From: Bacilli bacterium
Lineage (GTDB): Bacteria; Bacillota_I; Bacilli_A; ML615J-28; CAG-698
DNA: 64,000 bases
Direction: 5' to 3'
NCBI GenBank assembly: GCA_017617065.1
Contig: JAFZWP010000010.1
Span: forward strand, 59,633 to 123,632
The notes beneath the pieces are model-generated. The model worked only from the letters and a program-made list of their open reading frames with translations, had not been told where the DNA came from and made no database searches. Position numbers and translations under genes: made by a program. Each line of letters begins with the position of its first letter. The stretch's first letter is position 1. Positions 38,346 through 47,572 of the stretch are shown here, piece by piece.

Positions 38346-39173
38346 CTACATAGCCTTATCCCATTCAATATAGATGGTACCAATATCAGATATAAAATCA
38401 TTTGATGGAGCAAATCCACCATAACTATTTACATAATCTTCTACAAGATCTGTAACATAATTGAATTCAATATTTAAGATAATAACATCTTTTTGTATTC
38501 CATCAATCTCAAGAACTTGAATATGGTTTTTATAATCATCAAAATTAATCTTTAGATTTATAATATCTTTTTTAGTGCGTTCTTCTTCTCCAATGATGTA
38601 TTCATCAGAATCAGCTGCTAAATTATTTTCCATTGAAGCAATTGCTCCACGGAAAATATTTACTTTTTCATTTCCTTCAATTGTAGCACCATAATTATCA
38701 AGCGTTTTGCTGCTTGTTAGTCCACAGCCACATTTAATAGTTAATACATTTGATAATGTACCAATAATATGTCCATTTTCATTTTTATAACCTGATGAAC
38801 AAGGAATATTAATTGTAAATCTTCCGTTAGGATTTGTTCTAACATCATTTGCTAAATCGGAAACAATCAAACGAATAATTAAAGGAGTATTTACATTACG
38901 ATCACGGAAAATCATATCAAATTCTGACATAGTAATTTGATATGTGTTACCACGCTCTATAAGAGTACATGAAGCTTGTTCAATACCATCATATTTTAAT
39001 ACGTAGCATGAAATATTAGTTATATCTGATACTTCTTGGATTAATAGTTTTGCACCATTACTATCAACTGTTTTGTGTTCAGCTACCCAAGCATATGTAA
39101 CGCCAACGCTTGCGATGATAGTTAAAAAGAATATAGCAATATAACTAATTAAAAGTTTTCTAATACTCTTCAT
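38346..39173 (-). CDS. SipW-type signal secreted protein, fibre operon 3
   Basis: 276 residues. Residues 8-25 are hydrophobic and are followed by TYAWVAE at 27-33, the signal style processed by SipW-like peptidases. The mature part is beta-rich with one internal GCG. Its size is like TasA/camelysin matrix proteins, but I cannot confirm homology. ATG 39173 is chosen: AAAGGAGG lies seven bases upstream, and an in-frame TTG at 39191 would include the ribosome site. It is ten bases from the giant gene, so both are probably assembled or exported together. Confidence 0.8.
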   Translation of the reverse strand: MKSIRKLLISYIAIFFLTIIASVGVTYAWVAEHKTVDSNGAKLLIQEVSDITNISCYVLKYDGIEQASCTLIERGNTYQITMSEFDMIFRDRNVNTPLIIRLIVSDLANDVRTNPNGRFTINIPCSSGYKNENGHIIGTLSNVLTIKCGCGLTSSKTLDNYGATIEGNEKVNIFRGAIASMENNLAADSDEYIIGEEERTKKDIINLKINFDDYKNHIQVLEIDGIQKDVIILNIEFNYVTDLVEDYVNSYGGFAPSNDFISDIGTIYIEWDKAM

Positions 39174-39193
39174 TGTTTTTCCTCCTTTCAATT

Positions 39194-39982
39194 TTATTGT
39201 GCTAGAGTTCCTCCACTAACAGTAAATCTAACGCTTAAATCTATTTGTGATAATGTACTTGATTTAATTGCATCTTGAGTAACAAATGTATAACCATTTG
39301 ATTTTAATAATGCTCCATCAAAATAACATCTTAAAGTAATTTTAATGAATTCATCTCCCGTATAAATAGGAATATTTAATGTTCCTAACAGAGCAACGGT
39401 TTTTGTAGTTGTATAGTTATTAGCTACCGCATCATAACCAGCAATATTTAATGTATCAGTGTATTCATCATTTACATAAAAATCTATACTACTGCTAGCA
39501 GCATAACTTTCACGATCTTGAGAATTAAGTAGCGATGCAGTTAGAGTAGCATTATTAATTGCAGATAAACCATATGATGCAATGTAAAATGTATAATCAA
39601 CATAGAATCTTGAGTTTTCATTTTCAATAACATTTTCAAAAGTCAAACTACCAACGCTTGATTTAAGTCCTGTAGATCCATCAACTTCTGCTACATTTGC
39701 TACATACTTTAATAGCGTAGGTGAAGAATCTGTATGAGTTGCTGGAACGAATCTTGTGATTGTATGATTTTCAGGCATTGTTAGTTCTAATGCAAATGGA
39801 TCATTCCAATTAATATTTTCTTTGGAAGAGAAAATAATAATATTTGTAGATGTTGAGGCATTCATTGTCGGACCACCACCAACAGTATTGATGTTGGTTT
39901 TGACCCATGCGTATGTTGAAAAAACCGCTGTTGATAATGCTAAAAACATCATAACTGCAAATACAACTATTCTTTTACGCAT
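39194..39982 (-). CDS. SipW-type signal secreted protein, fibre operon 2
   Basis: 262 residues. The N-terminal hydrophobic helix 5-21 runs into STYAW at 22-26. The mature region is rich in Ser, Thr, Asn and beta-strand-like stretches, without cysteines, in the TasA size range. AAGGAGGT before ATG 39982 fixes the start; an earlier in-frame start at 40009 would include it. An attenuator-like hairpin separates it from the gene upstream. The proposed role is a secreted structural subunit of a surface fibre. Confidence 0.8.
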   Translation of the reverse strand: MRKRIVVFAVMMFLALSTAVFSTYAWVKTNINTVGGGPTMNASTSTNIIIFSSKENINWNDPFALELTMPENHTITRFVPATHTDSSPTLLKYVANVAEVDGSTGLKSSVGSLTFENVIENENSRFYVDYTFYIASYGLSAINNATLTASLLNSQDRESYAASSSIDFYVNDEYTDTLNIAGYDAVANNYTTTKTVALLGTLNIPIYTGDEFIKITLRCYFDGALLKSNGYTFVTQDAIKSSTLSQIDLSVRFTVSGGTLAQ

Positions 39983-40008
39983 ATGCATACCTCCTTTTTC
40001 ATAAAACA

Positions 40009-40036
40009 AGCCAATTATTTAATTAAATAACTGGCT
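40009..40036 (-). terminator. Intercistronic hairpin in the fibre operon
   Basis: Minus-strand stem AGCC(A)GTTATTT / AAATAA(T)TGGCT followed by TGTTTT between the first and second fibre genes. Partial termination would make the first gene's mRNA more abundant, as is common for major pilin-like subunits. Confidence 0.6.
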
Positions 40037-40053
40037 ATTTGTTACTAGCTATT

Positions 40054-40881
40054 TTAATTATTTGTTGAAGCAGATGCGCCAAATGTTAGAGCAATTTGTA
40101 AATCTTCAATCTTCAACGAATTTAGAGTTGTACAGTTTATATCTTGACCTTCATACCATACATATATATCTACTGCTACTGGTGTAGCTGTTATTTCATC
40201 TAATAAAATATTATTAGCATCAGCTGTAGTTGATGCTACAACTTGAGCTGTAGAGAAACCATTATTAGAAATTGCACTAATACCATTATATGTAGACTGG
40301 CCTCCCGTCATAGAATAAATAAATATTCTTGATCCACATACGATAGCTATTCTTAATGATTTAGAATAATCACTTTGGTCATTAGTATTATTTGCTCTAG
40401 TAATATTAATGTCAGATACATATACATCTTCTAATGTATCACCATCAGTACCATTTGTTTTTAAATAAAATGTATATTTAATAACTCCACAAACTGTACC
40501 AGCTGATGGATTGGTAGTAGTTGGTGTAACTTCTACTAATGTCGCATCATTATCAAGTGCGCCATTTGAAAAAGCTACTTTATCTTTTTTTGCCTCAGGT
40601 GTTAATGTATAAAACTTAGGTGCCCCATTAGTTAGTGCTTCAACGGTAGATGATGGACTCATTGTAACAGTTGATGAGATTGTTGAAGTAGCACTAAAAC
40701 CAAATGTGCCATTTTGACTATTTGATATTAATAAGTTCTTAAGAGTTTCAGCACGTACACTCATTCCTTCTGCTTGAGCTGATCGTCTTTCCGAAACCCA
40801 AGCAAATGTAGCAGTAATTGCTGCCGCAAATGAGAGTACTATCCATAGCACCAAAACAATTACTTTTCCTTTCGTTTTCAT
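40054..40881 (-). CDS. SipW-type signal secreted protein, fibre operon 1 (candidate major subunit)
   Basis: 275 residues. Hydrophobic helix 7-24, then TATFAWVSERR at 23-33. The mature protein is Thr/Ser/Asn-rich and beta-like. ATG 40881 follows AGAGGTG by eight bases; the upstream in-frame start at 40914 includes that site and is rejected. It is first in the operon, directly behind a TTAAT-direct-repeat promoter and before an attenuator hairpin, so it may be the most abundant product. No Pfam family is named with confidence; TasA/CalY-like is a functional analogy from the signal peptide, size and nearby SipW-like peptidases. Confidence 0.8.
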   Translation of the reverse strand: MKTKGKVIVLVLWIVLSFAAAITATFAWVSERRSAQAEGMSVRAETLKNLLISNSQNGTFGFSATSTISSTVTMSPSSTVEALTNGAPKFYTLTPEAKKDKVAFSNGALDNDATLVEVTPTTTNPSAGTVCGVIKYTFYLKTNGTDGDTLEDVYVSDINITRANNTNDQSDYSKSLRIAIVCGSRIFIYSMTGGQSTYNGISAISNNGFSTAQVVASTTADANNILLDEITATPVAVDIYVWYEGQDINCTTLNSLKIEDLQIALTFGASASTNN

Positions 40882-40927
40882 AATAATTTCACCTCTAGGC
40901 ATACCTATCCACATTATATATATTTAT

Positions 40928-40960
40928 ATTATACTCCTATAATACTTAACCAACCATTAA
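40928..40960 (-). promoter_or_regulatory. Direct-repeat promoter of the fibre operon
   Basis: Minus strand: TTAATGG (40954-40960) and TTAAGTA (40943-40949) begin 11 bases apart. The second starts 16 bases before TATAAT (40928-40933). There is no normal -35. Same layout as the promoters near 47580, 47680 and 48570. Confidence 0.75.
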
Positions 40961-41019
40961 CCAAAAAAGCGACTTTTTTTAGTGTTTTTTTATATGATTT
41001 TTTTCTTATATTTATAAAC

Positions 41020-41051
41020 AAAAAAAGACTTGTGGAACCCCACAAGTCATT
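41020..41051 (-). terminator. Terminator of the AAA-DUF2357-SipW-trmL operon
   Basis: Minus-strand stem GACTTGTGG / CCACAAGTC with a GGTT-type loop and seven T, after the trmL stop. Confidence 0.93.
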
Positions 41052-41059
41052 TAAATTCA

Positions 41060-41578
41060 TTACTTTTCTAAGTAATGTTTACCTTTAAAAATCTCTGGTT
41101 CTTCAAACTCTAACCCAACAAATCCTTGTTGTCTTAAAGCTTCATACACCATAATTGCCGCTACATTGCTTACATTTAATGCTCTTACTTTATCACTCAT
41201 AGGAAGCCTAATACACTGGTCTAAGTGTTCAAGTAACAATTCTTTAGGAATACCAGTTGATTCTTTTCCTAAAACAAAATAATAATTTTTGTTAATGTCC
41301 TTAACATTAACATCATACATCGTATGATGACCATATCTTGTTAAGAAATAGAATTCACCTTTATCTTTATTCTTTTTCCAAAAGTCTTCCCAATTCTTAT
41401 AAACAATATAATTACAATCTTTAATATAATTAGCACCACTTCTTTTGATTTCTTTTTCATCTAAACTAAATCCTAATGGTTCTATTAAATGTAAACACGT
41501 GTTGCTAGCAACACATGTTCTCATAATATTACCAGTATTTTGAGGAATCTCAGGTTCGTATAATACTACGTTATTCAT
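41060..41578 (-). CDS. trmL: tRNA (cytidine/uridine-34 2'-O)-methyltransferase, SPOUT family
   Basis: 172 residues, the normal size for TrmL/YibK-type SPOUT enzymes that 2'-O-methylate the wobble base of tRNA-Leu. Family motifs: VLYEPEIPQNTGNIMRTC at 4-21 and the C-terminal knot RLPMSDKVRALNVSNVAAI near 130-148 with FVLGKESTGIP before it. The start overlaps the end of the SipW-like gene by eight bases. It looks like a housekeeping passenger at the end of the AAA-DUF2357-SipW operon. Confidence 0.93.
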   Translation of the reverse strand: MNNVVLYEPEIPQNTGNIMRTCVASNTCLHLIEPLGFSLDEKEIKRSGANYIKDCNYIVYKNWEDFWKKNKDKGEFYFLTRYGHHTMYDVNVKDINKNYYFVLGKESTGIPKELLLEHLDQCIRLPMSDKVRALNVSNVAAIMVYEALRQQGFVGLEFEEPEIFKGKHYLEK

Positions 41579-42230
41579 TATTTTCTTTTTCCTCTTTTTC
41601 TTTTAGCTTAGCTTTAAGTTCTTCAATTTGGGCCTCTAAATCTTCGCTAGTTTCTTCTTTGGGTGCTTCAGTTTTTACTTCTTCACTATTTGCTTTATCT
41701 TCTTTCATCAACTTAAAGATGTTAAATGATTGATAAATCATAAATATAACTAGTGATCCAATCAAGAACATAAACAAGAAGTTTCGATTTTTAAGTATAT
41801 TAGTAGTAAATAATTTACCAATTAAGCTACTTCTAAATACAACCTTACCAATAATCTTATCTGATGTAATAACTTGTACATCAGTTTCAGCTATACCACT
41901 AGCTATACCTCTTAGAGTAATAGTGCCATCTTCGTTAAAACTAATGATTCTATGAGTGACATATTCACTATCTTTTCCATCACCATTTAGATCCCAATGA
42001 AATGAAACATCTTCCCCAACATGATATTCTTTTTTCTCTTTATTAACAATAAAGTCATATTGGTGAATCTCTGGTTCCATACTACCTGTTTGAACTTCCA
42101 TAAAAGTAAGACCAAATACTTTTGGTACTTCACCTTTTTGAAGTGAAAAAGATATTCTAAAGATAAGAATAATTGCTAATACAAATATAATAGCTGGTAT
42201 AGCAACAACAATATTACGTATTTTATTCAT
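41571..42230 (-). CDS. SipW-like type I signal peptidase (S26B)
   Basis: 219 residues. Two membrane helices (about 7-27 and 148-170) flank an external catalytic domain with the ER/SipW-type Ser-His pair: the serine in TGSMEP near 50 and the histidine in VTHRI near 92, where bacterial LepB would have lysine. SipW in Bacillus processes TasA and TapA; here five proteins with matching signals lie within 6 kb on either side, making them the likely substrates. The cytosolic tail is acidic and lysine-rich (about 176-219). It overlaps trmL and abuts the DUF2357-like gene, so it belongs to the AAA operon. Confidence 0.9.
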   Translation of the reverse strand: MNKIRNIVVAIPAIIFVLAIILIFRISFSLQKGEVPKVFGLTFMEVQTGSMEPEIHQYDFIVNKEKKEYHVGEDVSFHWDLNGDGKDSEYVTHRIISFNEDGTITLRGIASGIAETDVQVITSDKIIGKVVFRSSLIGKLFTTNILKNRNFLFMFLIGSLVIFMIYQSFNIFKLMKEDKANSEEVKTEAPKEETSEDLEAQIEELKAKLKEKEEKENNE

Positions 42231-44641
42231 TATTCTTCACTACCATTATTTCTTCTACCAAATAAGTTAGCAAATAATCCTCTTCTTCTTGGTTTATCTT
42301 CTTCTTGATTATCTTCAGAAGCAGGTTCTTCAGGTTGATTTTCAGTTTCTTCAACTGGAGTTTCTTCTTCAGATGGTTCATCTTCAACTGGAATTTCTTC
42401 AGTAGGTTCTTCTACAGGTGCTTCTTCCTCATTAGGTTGTTCTTCTATAGGTTGTTCTTCTGCTTCAGGTTCAACTTCAGGCTGTTCTTCTATAGGTTGC
42501 TCTTCAGCTTCTTCAACTGGAGCTTCTTCAGGAGTTACTTCTTCGGGTTGTTCTTGAGCTTGGTCAGTTTCAGCCTCAGGTACATCTTCAACTACTGGTT
42601 GATCTTCTACTGCAGGCGTTTCTTCAAAAGGAGCCTCTTCAACTAGTTTTTCTTCAGGAGCTGGTTCAACTTTTGGTTGTTCATCATCTTTTGGAACTGC
42701 ACCAAATTCAAACATATCAACCAAGTCGCTATAGATTTCTTCTTTCTTTTCTTCTTTAGGTTGATTCTTTTCTTGTTCAGCTTTTTCTTTAGCTTCAGCT
42801 TCTTTAGCTAAAGCTGCTGCTTTAGCTTCTGCTACAGCCTTATTATTCTTTTCTCTTTCAATTGTTTCAGCAGCAATTCTAGATTCTTCCGCAATCCTTG
42901 CTTTTTCTTCTTCCTCAGCTTCCTTTGCAAGTCTCTTTTCTTCGGCGATTCTTGCTTTTTCAGCCATAGCTGCTTCTCTAGCTTGGCGTTTCTCTTCAGC
43001 GATTCTTTCTCTTTCTTGTCTTTCCATCGCTTTACGAATGCGTTCATCTTCTTTAGCTTGTTTTGCAGCTTCACGAGCAAGTCTTGCTTGTTCAGCTTCT
43101 TTTGCTTTCTTAGCAGCTTCTTTTGCTTTAGCTCTTTCGATTGCTTCTCTAGCTTTTTGTTTTTCAGCTTCTTTTTTCTGTCTTGCAGCTTCTTTAGCTC
43201 TTTCTTTAGCTAGAACTTGTTCAGCTGCTTTTCTTTCTTTTTCAAGAGTTTCTTTATCTTTAACACCTAATGCGATATTAGCTTTAACAGTATCTTTAAT
43301 GATTTCATTTTCAAGCTTAGCTTGTGCTTTACGCCATTTATTTAAATCTTGTTCTTTAAATTTAATAATAGCTTTAAATGATTCAAGTTTACGCTTTTTA
43401 AATCTAAGTAATGCTACCGCATTATCTTTAATATCATCAGGAACTTCAAGTAGATTTGTAAAGATAGCATCAGTAATCTTAGTAGATTGCATGTATACAT
43501 CTTTTAAAGCAATATGGTAAGGTTCACCATCATTTACCATTGAATCAATATTCTTACGATATAGCTTTCTTGCTTCTTGATAATAGAATTCATTAATAAT
43601 ATCTGTTTCCATTTGTAAGCTATTATCTCTAGCTTCTTCATCAATGTTCTTTAAAACCTTCATTTCTTTAGGTTTAACAGGAACAAATACATTCTTATCA
43701 AATGCGGCATGACCATAAGCAGGGTCATTAGCAGCACTTACGGCATAAGCAAGTAAAGTAAGCTTCTTGATTTGATCTTTATATTCTTTAGTAAAATCAA
43801 CTTCAGCTTCCTTAACATCAATTTCATATTTGAATTCACCTTGTTCAGAAATGTATGTCCAAAGTTGGTAACATTTATGATAATTAGGTTCCTTCATTAA
43901 AATATTAGTTCTTTGAATTGGTGGGAATACTTCACGGGCACTAGATAAGTTAGCCATAAATTCAGAAGTATAGAAACCCATAACTCTTTGTCTAACTATC
44001 TTAGCACGTTCTAGTAACAATTCATTGTGTTCAGCTTTATCACCATCAGTAATCTTACGATGGATACTCATATTTAATTCGTACTCTACATCAGTACCAT
44101 TAAAGTTAAATGATGATTTTGAATTCATTTTATTGAAATAATCTGAATTCATTAATTTAACTAAGGCATCATATCTTTTTTCTACGAATGGTACTAGTTT
44201 TAAAAGTAATGTCTTAACAAATCTATTTTCGTAAATTGCATAATCAATATTTCTTTCAGATGTTAAGATCTTTGACGGTCTAATTAGACCATCAGGTGTA
44301 ACTTCCTTCACAAATTGTGAATGGCTAGATAAATGCTTAACAGCTTCATACCCAGTTCTTTTTGCTTTTTCGATAGGAACAACTTCTTGATCTTCTTTAA
44401 TGAAAGATTTAGGATTACGTACAATATTATCAATCTTATCTAAAGCATCTTCTACTGTATTAATCCAATCGAAGTCAAATAGTCTTGTTTCCATTCGATA
44501 TTTTTGGAAGAAGATATTATCTCCTCCATTTATTGCGTTACTACAAAATTCGTAAAAAGGATCTTGGCCATCTACAGCAACAAGTTTACTGTTGACCTTC
44601 TCCAAATACTTCTTTGCGTAATCAACTTTTGTTCCTGCCAT
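42230..44641 (-). CDS. DUF2357-like protein with long coiled coil and acidic tail
   Basis: 803 residues, cytosolic by sequence. Residues 1 to about 400 resemble DUF2357, a domain usually beside McrB-like ATPases; LTSERNIDYAIYENRFVKTL near 126 is the best-matching stretch. Residues about 425-630 are a highly charged Ala/Glu/Lys/Arg coiled coil. Residues about 645-785 are an acidic Glu/Pro-rich tail with EEQPIEEQP-type repeats. The last 20 residues are basic (PRRRGLFANLFGRR). No PD-(D/E)XK nuclease motif is seen, unlike many McrC/DUF2357 partners. It follows the McrB-like ATPase by 58 bases and is coupled to the SipW-like peptidase. A scaffold for a membrane-attached ATPase is an inference. Confidence 0.7.
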   Translation of the reverse strand: MAGTKVDYAKKYLEKVNSKLVAVDGQDPFYEFCSNAINGGDNIFFQKYRMETRLFDFDWINTVEDALDKIDNIVRNPKSFIKEDQEVVPIEKAKRTGYEAVKHLSSHSQFVKEVTPDGLIRPSKILTSERNIDYAIYENRFVKTLLLKLVPFVEKRYDALVKLMNSDYFNKMNSKSSFNFNGTDVEYELNMSIHRKITDGDKAEHNELLLERAKIVRQRVMGFYTSEFMANLSSAREVFPPIQRTNILMKEPNYHKCYQLWTYISEQGEFKYEIDVKEAEVDFTKEYKDQIKKLTLLAYAVSAANDPAYGHAAFDKNVFVPVKPKEMKVLKNIDEEARDNSLQMETDIINEFYYQEARKLYRKNIDSMVNDGEPYHIALKDVYMQSTKITDAIFTNLLEVPDDIKDNAVALLRFKKRKLESFKAIIKFKEQDLNKWRKAQAKLENEIIKDTVKANIALGVKDKETLEKERKAAEQVLAKERAKEAARQKKEAEKQKAREAIERAKAKEAAKKAKEAEQARLAREAAKQAKEDERIRKAMERQERERIAEEKRQAREAAMAEKARIAEEKRLAKEAEEEEKARIAEESRIAAETIEREKNNKAVAEAKAAALAKEAEAKEKAEQEKNQPKEEKKEEIYSDLVDMFEFGAVPKDDEQPKVEPAPEEKLVEEAPFEETPAVEDQPVVEDVPEAETDQAQEQPEEVTPEEAPVEEAEEQPIEEQPEVEPEAEEQPIEEQPNEEEAPVEEPTEEIPVEDEPSEEETPVEETENQPEEPASEDNQEEDKPRRRGLFANLFGRRNNGSEE

Positions 44642-44699
44642 ATGTCAAGATCCTCCATATTTATTTATCTATTAAAAAATTAGTTCTAATTTATAAGGC

Positions 44700-46235
44700 T
44701 TATACCATCTTTTGTAGAGCCTTAATGTATTCTGTTGATTCAGGTAATTTACCTTTACCGAATCTCTTAGCTAATTCTAGTATTAACTCTCCTAATTCAT
44801 CTTTTAAGAATGCTAAGTTCAAACTTTCAAATTTTCTTAATACTTTACGAGCTAGCATATAATCTAGGGCATCATAATCAGTTCCACCGCAAGCAACAAA
44901 TACAGGAATGAAATCATATAATTGTTTTAAGATACGGTTACCAAATGCAAGTTTGAAATGATCAATCATATATTCATCTAACTTTTCAAACTTATCAAGT
45001 AATGCTGGAGATACTGGATAATCTTCCTTAGCTTGTCTAAATAAGTTATCTAAGTATTCATAGCTCATATTAATTGGATCAGTTGGTGGAGCATCAAATG
45101 GCTCACCTTTCTTCAAGAACTCAATCGGCATTGCACGGTCATATACCTTATCGGTAATTGTGAATGTAGAATCGTCCTTATTGGCTGTTCCTATAAACCA
45201 TACGTTTTGAGGAACTAATAACTTACCATTGATTAACATCTTAGGGTCATCATCAAGTACATTAGAAACTAAGTCAATCCTCCATTCAGATGGATCAGGC
45301 ATTTCCATGATTGACAAGAATTCAGCGAAATAATACTCAATTCTGGCTAAGTTCATTTCATCTAGTACGATATAGTTTATATCTTTACGATATAATACTT
45401 CATAAACTGCTTTTAAGAAGTCAGTTTCATTAAATTTCTTTGTGAATTCATTTAAATAACCAAGTAATTCTGCTCTATCACGCCATGATGGTTGAACAGA
45501 AACGATCTCAGCATTGTTCTTAAAGAACTTACTCATAGCATAAGGTAGTGAAGTTTTACCAGTTCCTGATACACCTTCCAAGATTATAATCTTACTACAA
45601 GCCATTGAAGCAAAGAAATACCTAATTGTAGGTGCTTTGTAGTAAAGGTGTAATCTTGAACATGAATAATCCAAGAATCTTTGGATTAATTCAGGAAGTG
45701 TAACCATATCATCAATAGTCATTTGAACATCTTGAACACTTCCACCATATTTAGCATCAATTGCTGCTAACTTAGAGAATCTAACATCACTGTTATCAGC
45801 AGATATAGAACTACTTCCTCCATAAGCTTGAGTAATTGGAGCTGTACCATTATATTGTGAAACCTTCAATGCCAATATACTATTCTTTTCACTAATAGCT
45901 TGTGCTACCTTTTCATTTAAAATAGCTATTTCTTCCCTTAAATCATCTTTCTCAATTTCAGTCTTTCTTACAATTATATATTTTCTGATCAATAAATATA
46001 ATCTGAAGAATATAAAAGCAATCAAAGCAATTATAAGTAAACTAGAGAATACCCAAAGTAGCCAACCCATAAATCCAAAGTCTCTTTTATATTGACCTAA
46101 GATATCACGGAAATAAACAACAACGTTATTAAATACATTAACAAATAATGTATCCCATAACCCTTTAAACCACTCTACGATATCTCTCCATATTTGAGCA
46201 AATAATTCAAGAAAATATCTTGCAAAAGCCGCCAT
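44700..46235 (-). CDS. Membrane-anchored McrB-like AAA+ ATPase
   Basis: 511 residues. An amphipathic N-terminus and one or two membrane helices (about 55-85) are followed by a short coiled coil (88-120), then an AAA+ domain of the McrB branch: Walker A GVSGTGKT at 221-228, Walker B YIVLDE at 288-293 directly followed by MNLARIEYYFAEFL, and the sensor-like IGTANKDDSTF near 348. McrB itself is a soluble GTPase of restriction systems; here there is no DNA-binding or nuclease partner and the protein is tethered to the membrane beside a signal peptidase. It may power assembly, secretion or quality control of the fibre proteins. AAAGGAG precedes ATG 46235. Confidence 0.85.
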   Translation of the reverse strand: MAAFARYFLELFAQIWRDIVEWFKGLWDTLFVNVFNNVVVYFRDILGQYKRDFGFMGWLLWVFSSLLIIALIAFIFFRLYLLIRKYIIVRKTEIEKDDLREEIAILNEKVAQAISEKNSILALKVSQYNGTAPITQAYGGSSSISADNSDVRFSKLAAIDAKYGGSVQDVQMTIDDMVTLPELIQRFLDYSCSRLHLYYKAPTIRYFFASMACSKIIILEGVSGTGKTSLPYAMSKFFKNNAEIVSVQPSWRDRAELLGYLNEFTKKFNETDFLKAVYEVLYRKDINYIVLDEMNLARIEYYFAEFLSIMEMPDPSEWRIDLVSNVLDDDPKMLINGKLLVPQNVWFIGTANKDDSTFTITDKVYDRAMPIEFLKKGEPFDAPPTDPINMSYEYLDNLFRQAKEDYPVSPALLDKFEKLDEYMIDHFKLAFGNRILKQLYDFIPVFVACGGTDYDALDYMLARKVLRKFESLNLAFLKDELGELILELAKRFGKGKLPESTEYIKALQKMV

Positions 46236-46272
46236 ATAAATAGCTCCTTTCTTAATATTTCACTATATAACC

Positions 46273-46301
46273 ATTATACAATAATTATAAAGATTTTTAA
46301 A
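46273..46301 (-). promoter_or_regulatory. Promoter of the AAA-DUF2357-SipW-trmL operon
   Basis: Minus-strand TTTAAA (46296-46301), 17 bases, TATAAT (46273-46278). It lacks the TTAAT direct repeats of the secreted-protein promoters, so the machinery seems to be expressed independently of the cargo. Confidence 0.65.
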
Positions 46302-46327
46302 TACTTTTATTACCTATATATGCATAA

Positions 46328-46359
46328 ATCTCAACTGCCTAAGCAGTTGAGATTAATAG
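46328..46359 (-). terminator. Terminator of the 373-residue fibre protein gene
   Basis: Minus-strand stem AATCTCAACTGC / GCAGTTGAGATT with loop TTAG. The T tail is short. Confidence 0.7.
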
Positions 46360-46385
46360 CAGTTTATTTTAATTATTTCTAATTA

Positions 46386-47507
46386 TTAGTTACTTTTTGC
46401 TTCGAATGCTAAAGCGAATGTGTAATCAACACCAGATGCAGCGTTGATGCAATCGCCATCCCAGCCTTCCATCCATACATAAATAGTTACTTTGAACACT
46501 TTAGTCAAGCCATCAACTGAATATTGAGCAGTTGAACCATTAGCACAACTAATTGTATATTCATAAGCATTAGCGCCATTATTGATTTTTTCAACTTTAG
46601 AATTGTCACCGCTTTGTGCAGCATCACCATTAGTTAATACATATTTTGTAGGATTTTGTTCTGCATCTTTTGCAATATATTCACCATTTTCGTTGATATC
46701 AGATGTTCTTAACATTTCTAGCCAACCATTTGAAATATTGAATTGATCGCCTGAACCATAATGACCTTTGCTTGTATCATCAGCACTATCTTCAAGAATA
46801 GTTTGGATTCCAGCAGTGTCAGCAACTGCTAATCTAAAACTACTAACTGCTCTATCATTTGTAGTACGTTGTGCGTTTGCTTCTGCATTTGCAGGAAGTG
46901 GATTTAAAGCTTGTAGTTTAGAAATATTCATATTAATTGAAGTATTAGTCCATGCTTCTGTACTATCTACACTAATTTGGAAATATAAATCAAATGTAAT
47001 ATAGCCAGATGCTACATAATTTGGATTTTCAACATATAAACCACTAGCATTAAAATCATCTTGTGTTGGTTGAGGATCTGCTTCTGCAAATACATATGGG
47101 CTAGCTGCTGTGTTTTCGCCAGTTCTTGTATAATAAACAGTATTAGCAGCATATGCTGTTGCAGCAATGTATTGATCAACTTCACCTTTTTCATTTAATG
47201 CAACTGCATTTCCGAAAGTAGGAACTAATTCATCACTCCAATTTAATTGCTCAAATACAATTCCGTTAGCAGTAAGTAAAGTAGTTGGAGTGAAAGATCC
47301 ATCATAATCTAAATCTACTTCTCTTGACCAAGTGTTTCCGTCAGTAGAAATTAATAATGATAAATCAGCATCTATTACGCCAATAGTAATATCTTTTACT
47401 GTTGCTTCTTTACCTTGAGTAAACCATGCATATGTTGAAGATACAACAGCAACGAATGCAATCACTAACATAAAACTTGCAATAACTAATTTTTTAAGAT
47501 TTTTCAT
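46386..47507 (-). CDS. SipW-type signal secreted protein with tandem direct-repeat promoters
   Basis: 373 residues. Hydrophobic helix 7-23, then SSTYAWFTQGK at 23-33, the clearest SipW-type signal in the locus. The mature part is beta-rich; residues about 112-160 contain a YYTRTGENT...FNASGLYVEN segment related to one in the giant protein. No cysteine-rich or LPXTG sorting elements. AAGGAGA lies correctly before ATG 47507. Two tandem promoters with triple TTAAT repeats drive it, suggesting high and tightly controlled expression. A structural surface-fibre subunit is the best inference. It is monocistronic. Confidence 0.8.
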   Translation of the reverse strand: MKNLKKLVIASFMLVIAFVAVVSSTYAWFTQGKEATVKDITIGVIDADLSLLISTDGNTWSREVDLDYDGSFTPTTLLTANGIVFEQLNWSDELVPTFGNAVALNEKGEVDQYIAATAYAANTVYYTRTGENTAASPYVFAEADPQPTQDDFNASGLYVENPNYVASGYITFDLYFQISVDSTEAWTNTSINMNISKLQALNPLPANAEANAQRTTNDRAVSSFRLAVADTAGIQTILEDSADDTSKGHYGSGDQFNISNGWLEMLRTSDINENGEYIAKDAEQNPTKYVLTNGDAAQSGDNSKVEKINNGANAYEYTISCANGSTAQYSVDGLTKVFKVTIYVWMEGWDGDCINAASGVDYTFALAFEAKSN

Positions 47508-47572
47508 TTTTTATCTCCTTATTTTTTTAATCAATTTTCTTGTAAACTCGAATAAGTTTCATTTACACTACC

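Noticed and set aside
42300..42700. Tandem DNA repeat or CRISPR-like array
   Set aside because: The periodic sequence encodes the Glu/Pro-rich protein tail in frame; copies are irregular and there are no unique spacers.
42305..43520. Overlapping plus-strand open frames opposite the coiled-coil gene
   Set aside because: They are Phe/Ser/Leu-rich mirror frames created by the Glu/Lys/Ala codon bias of the minus-strand gene, without ribosome sites or family features.
44700..46235. McrBC-type restriction system
   Set aside because: The ATPase is membrane-anchored, the partner shows no nuclease motif, no DNA-binding domain or methyltransferase is adjacent, and the operon contains a signal peptidase and trmL.
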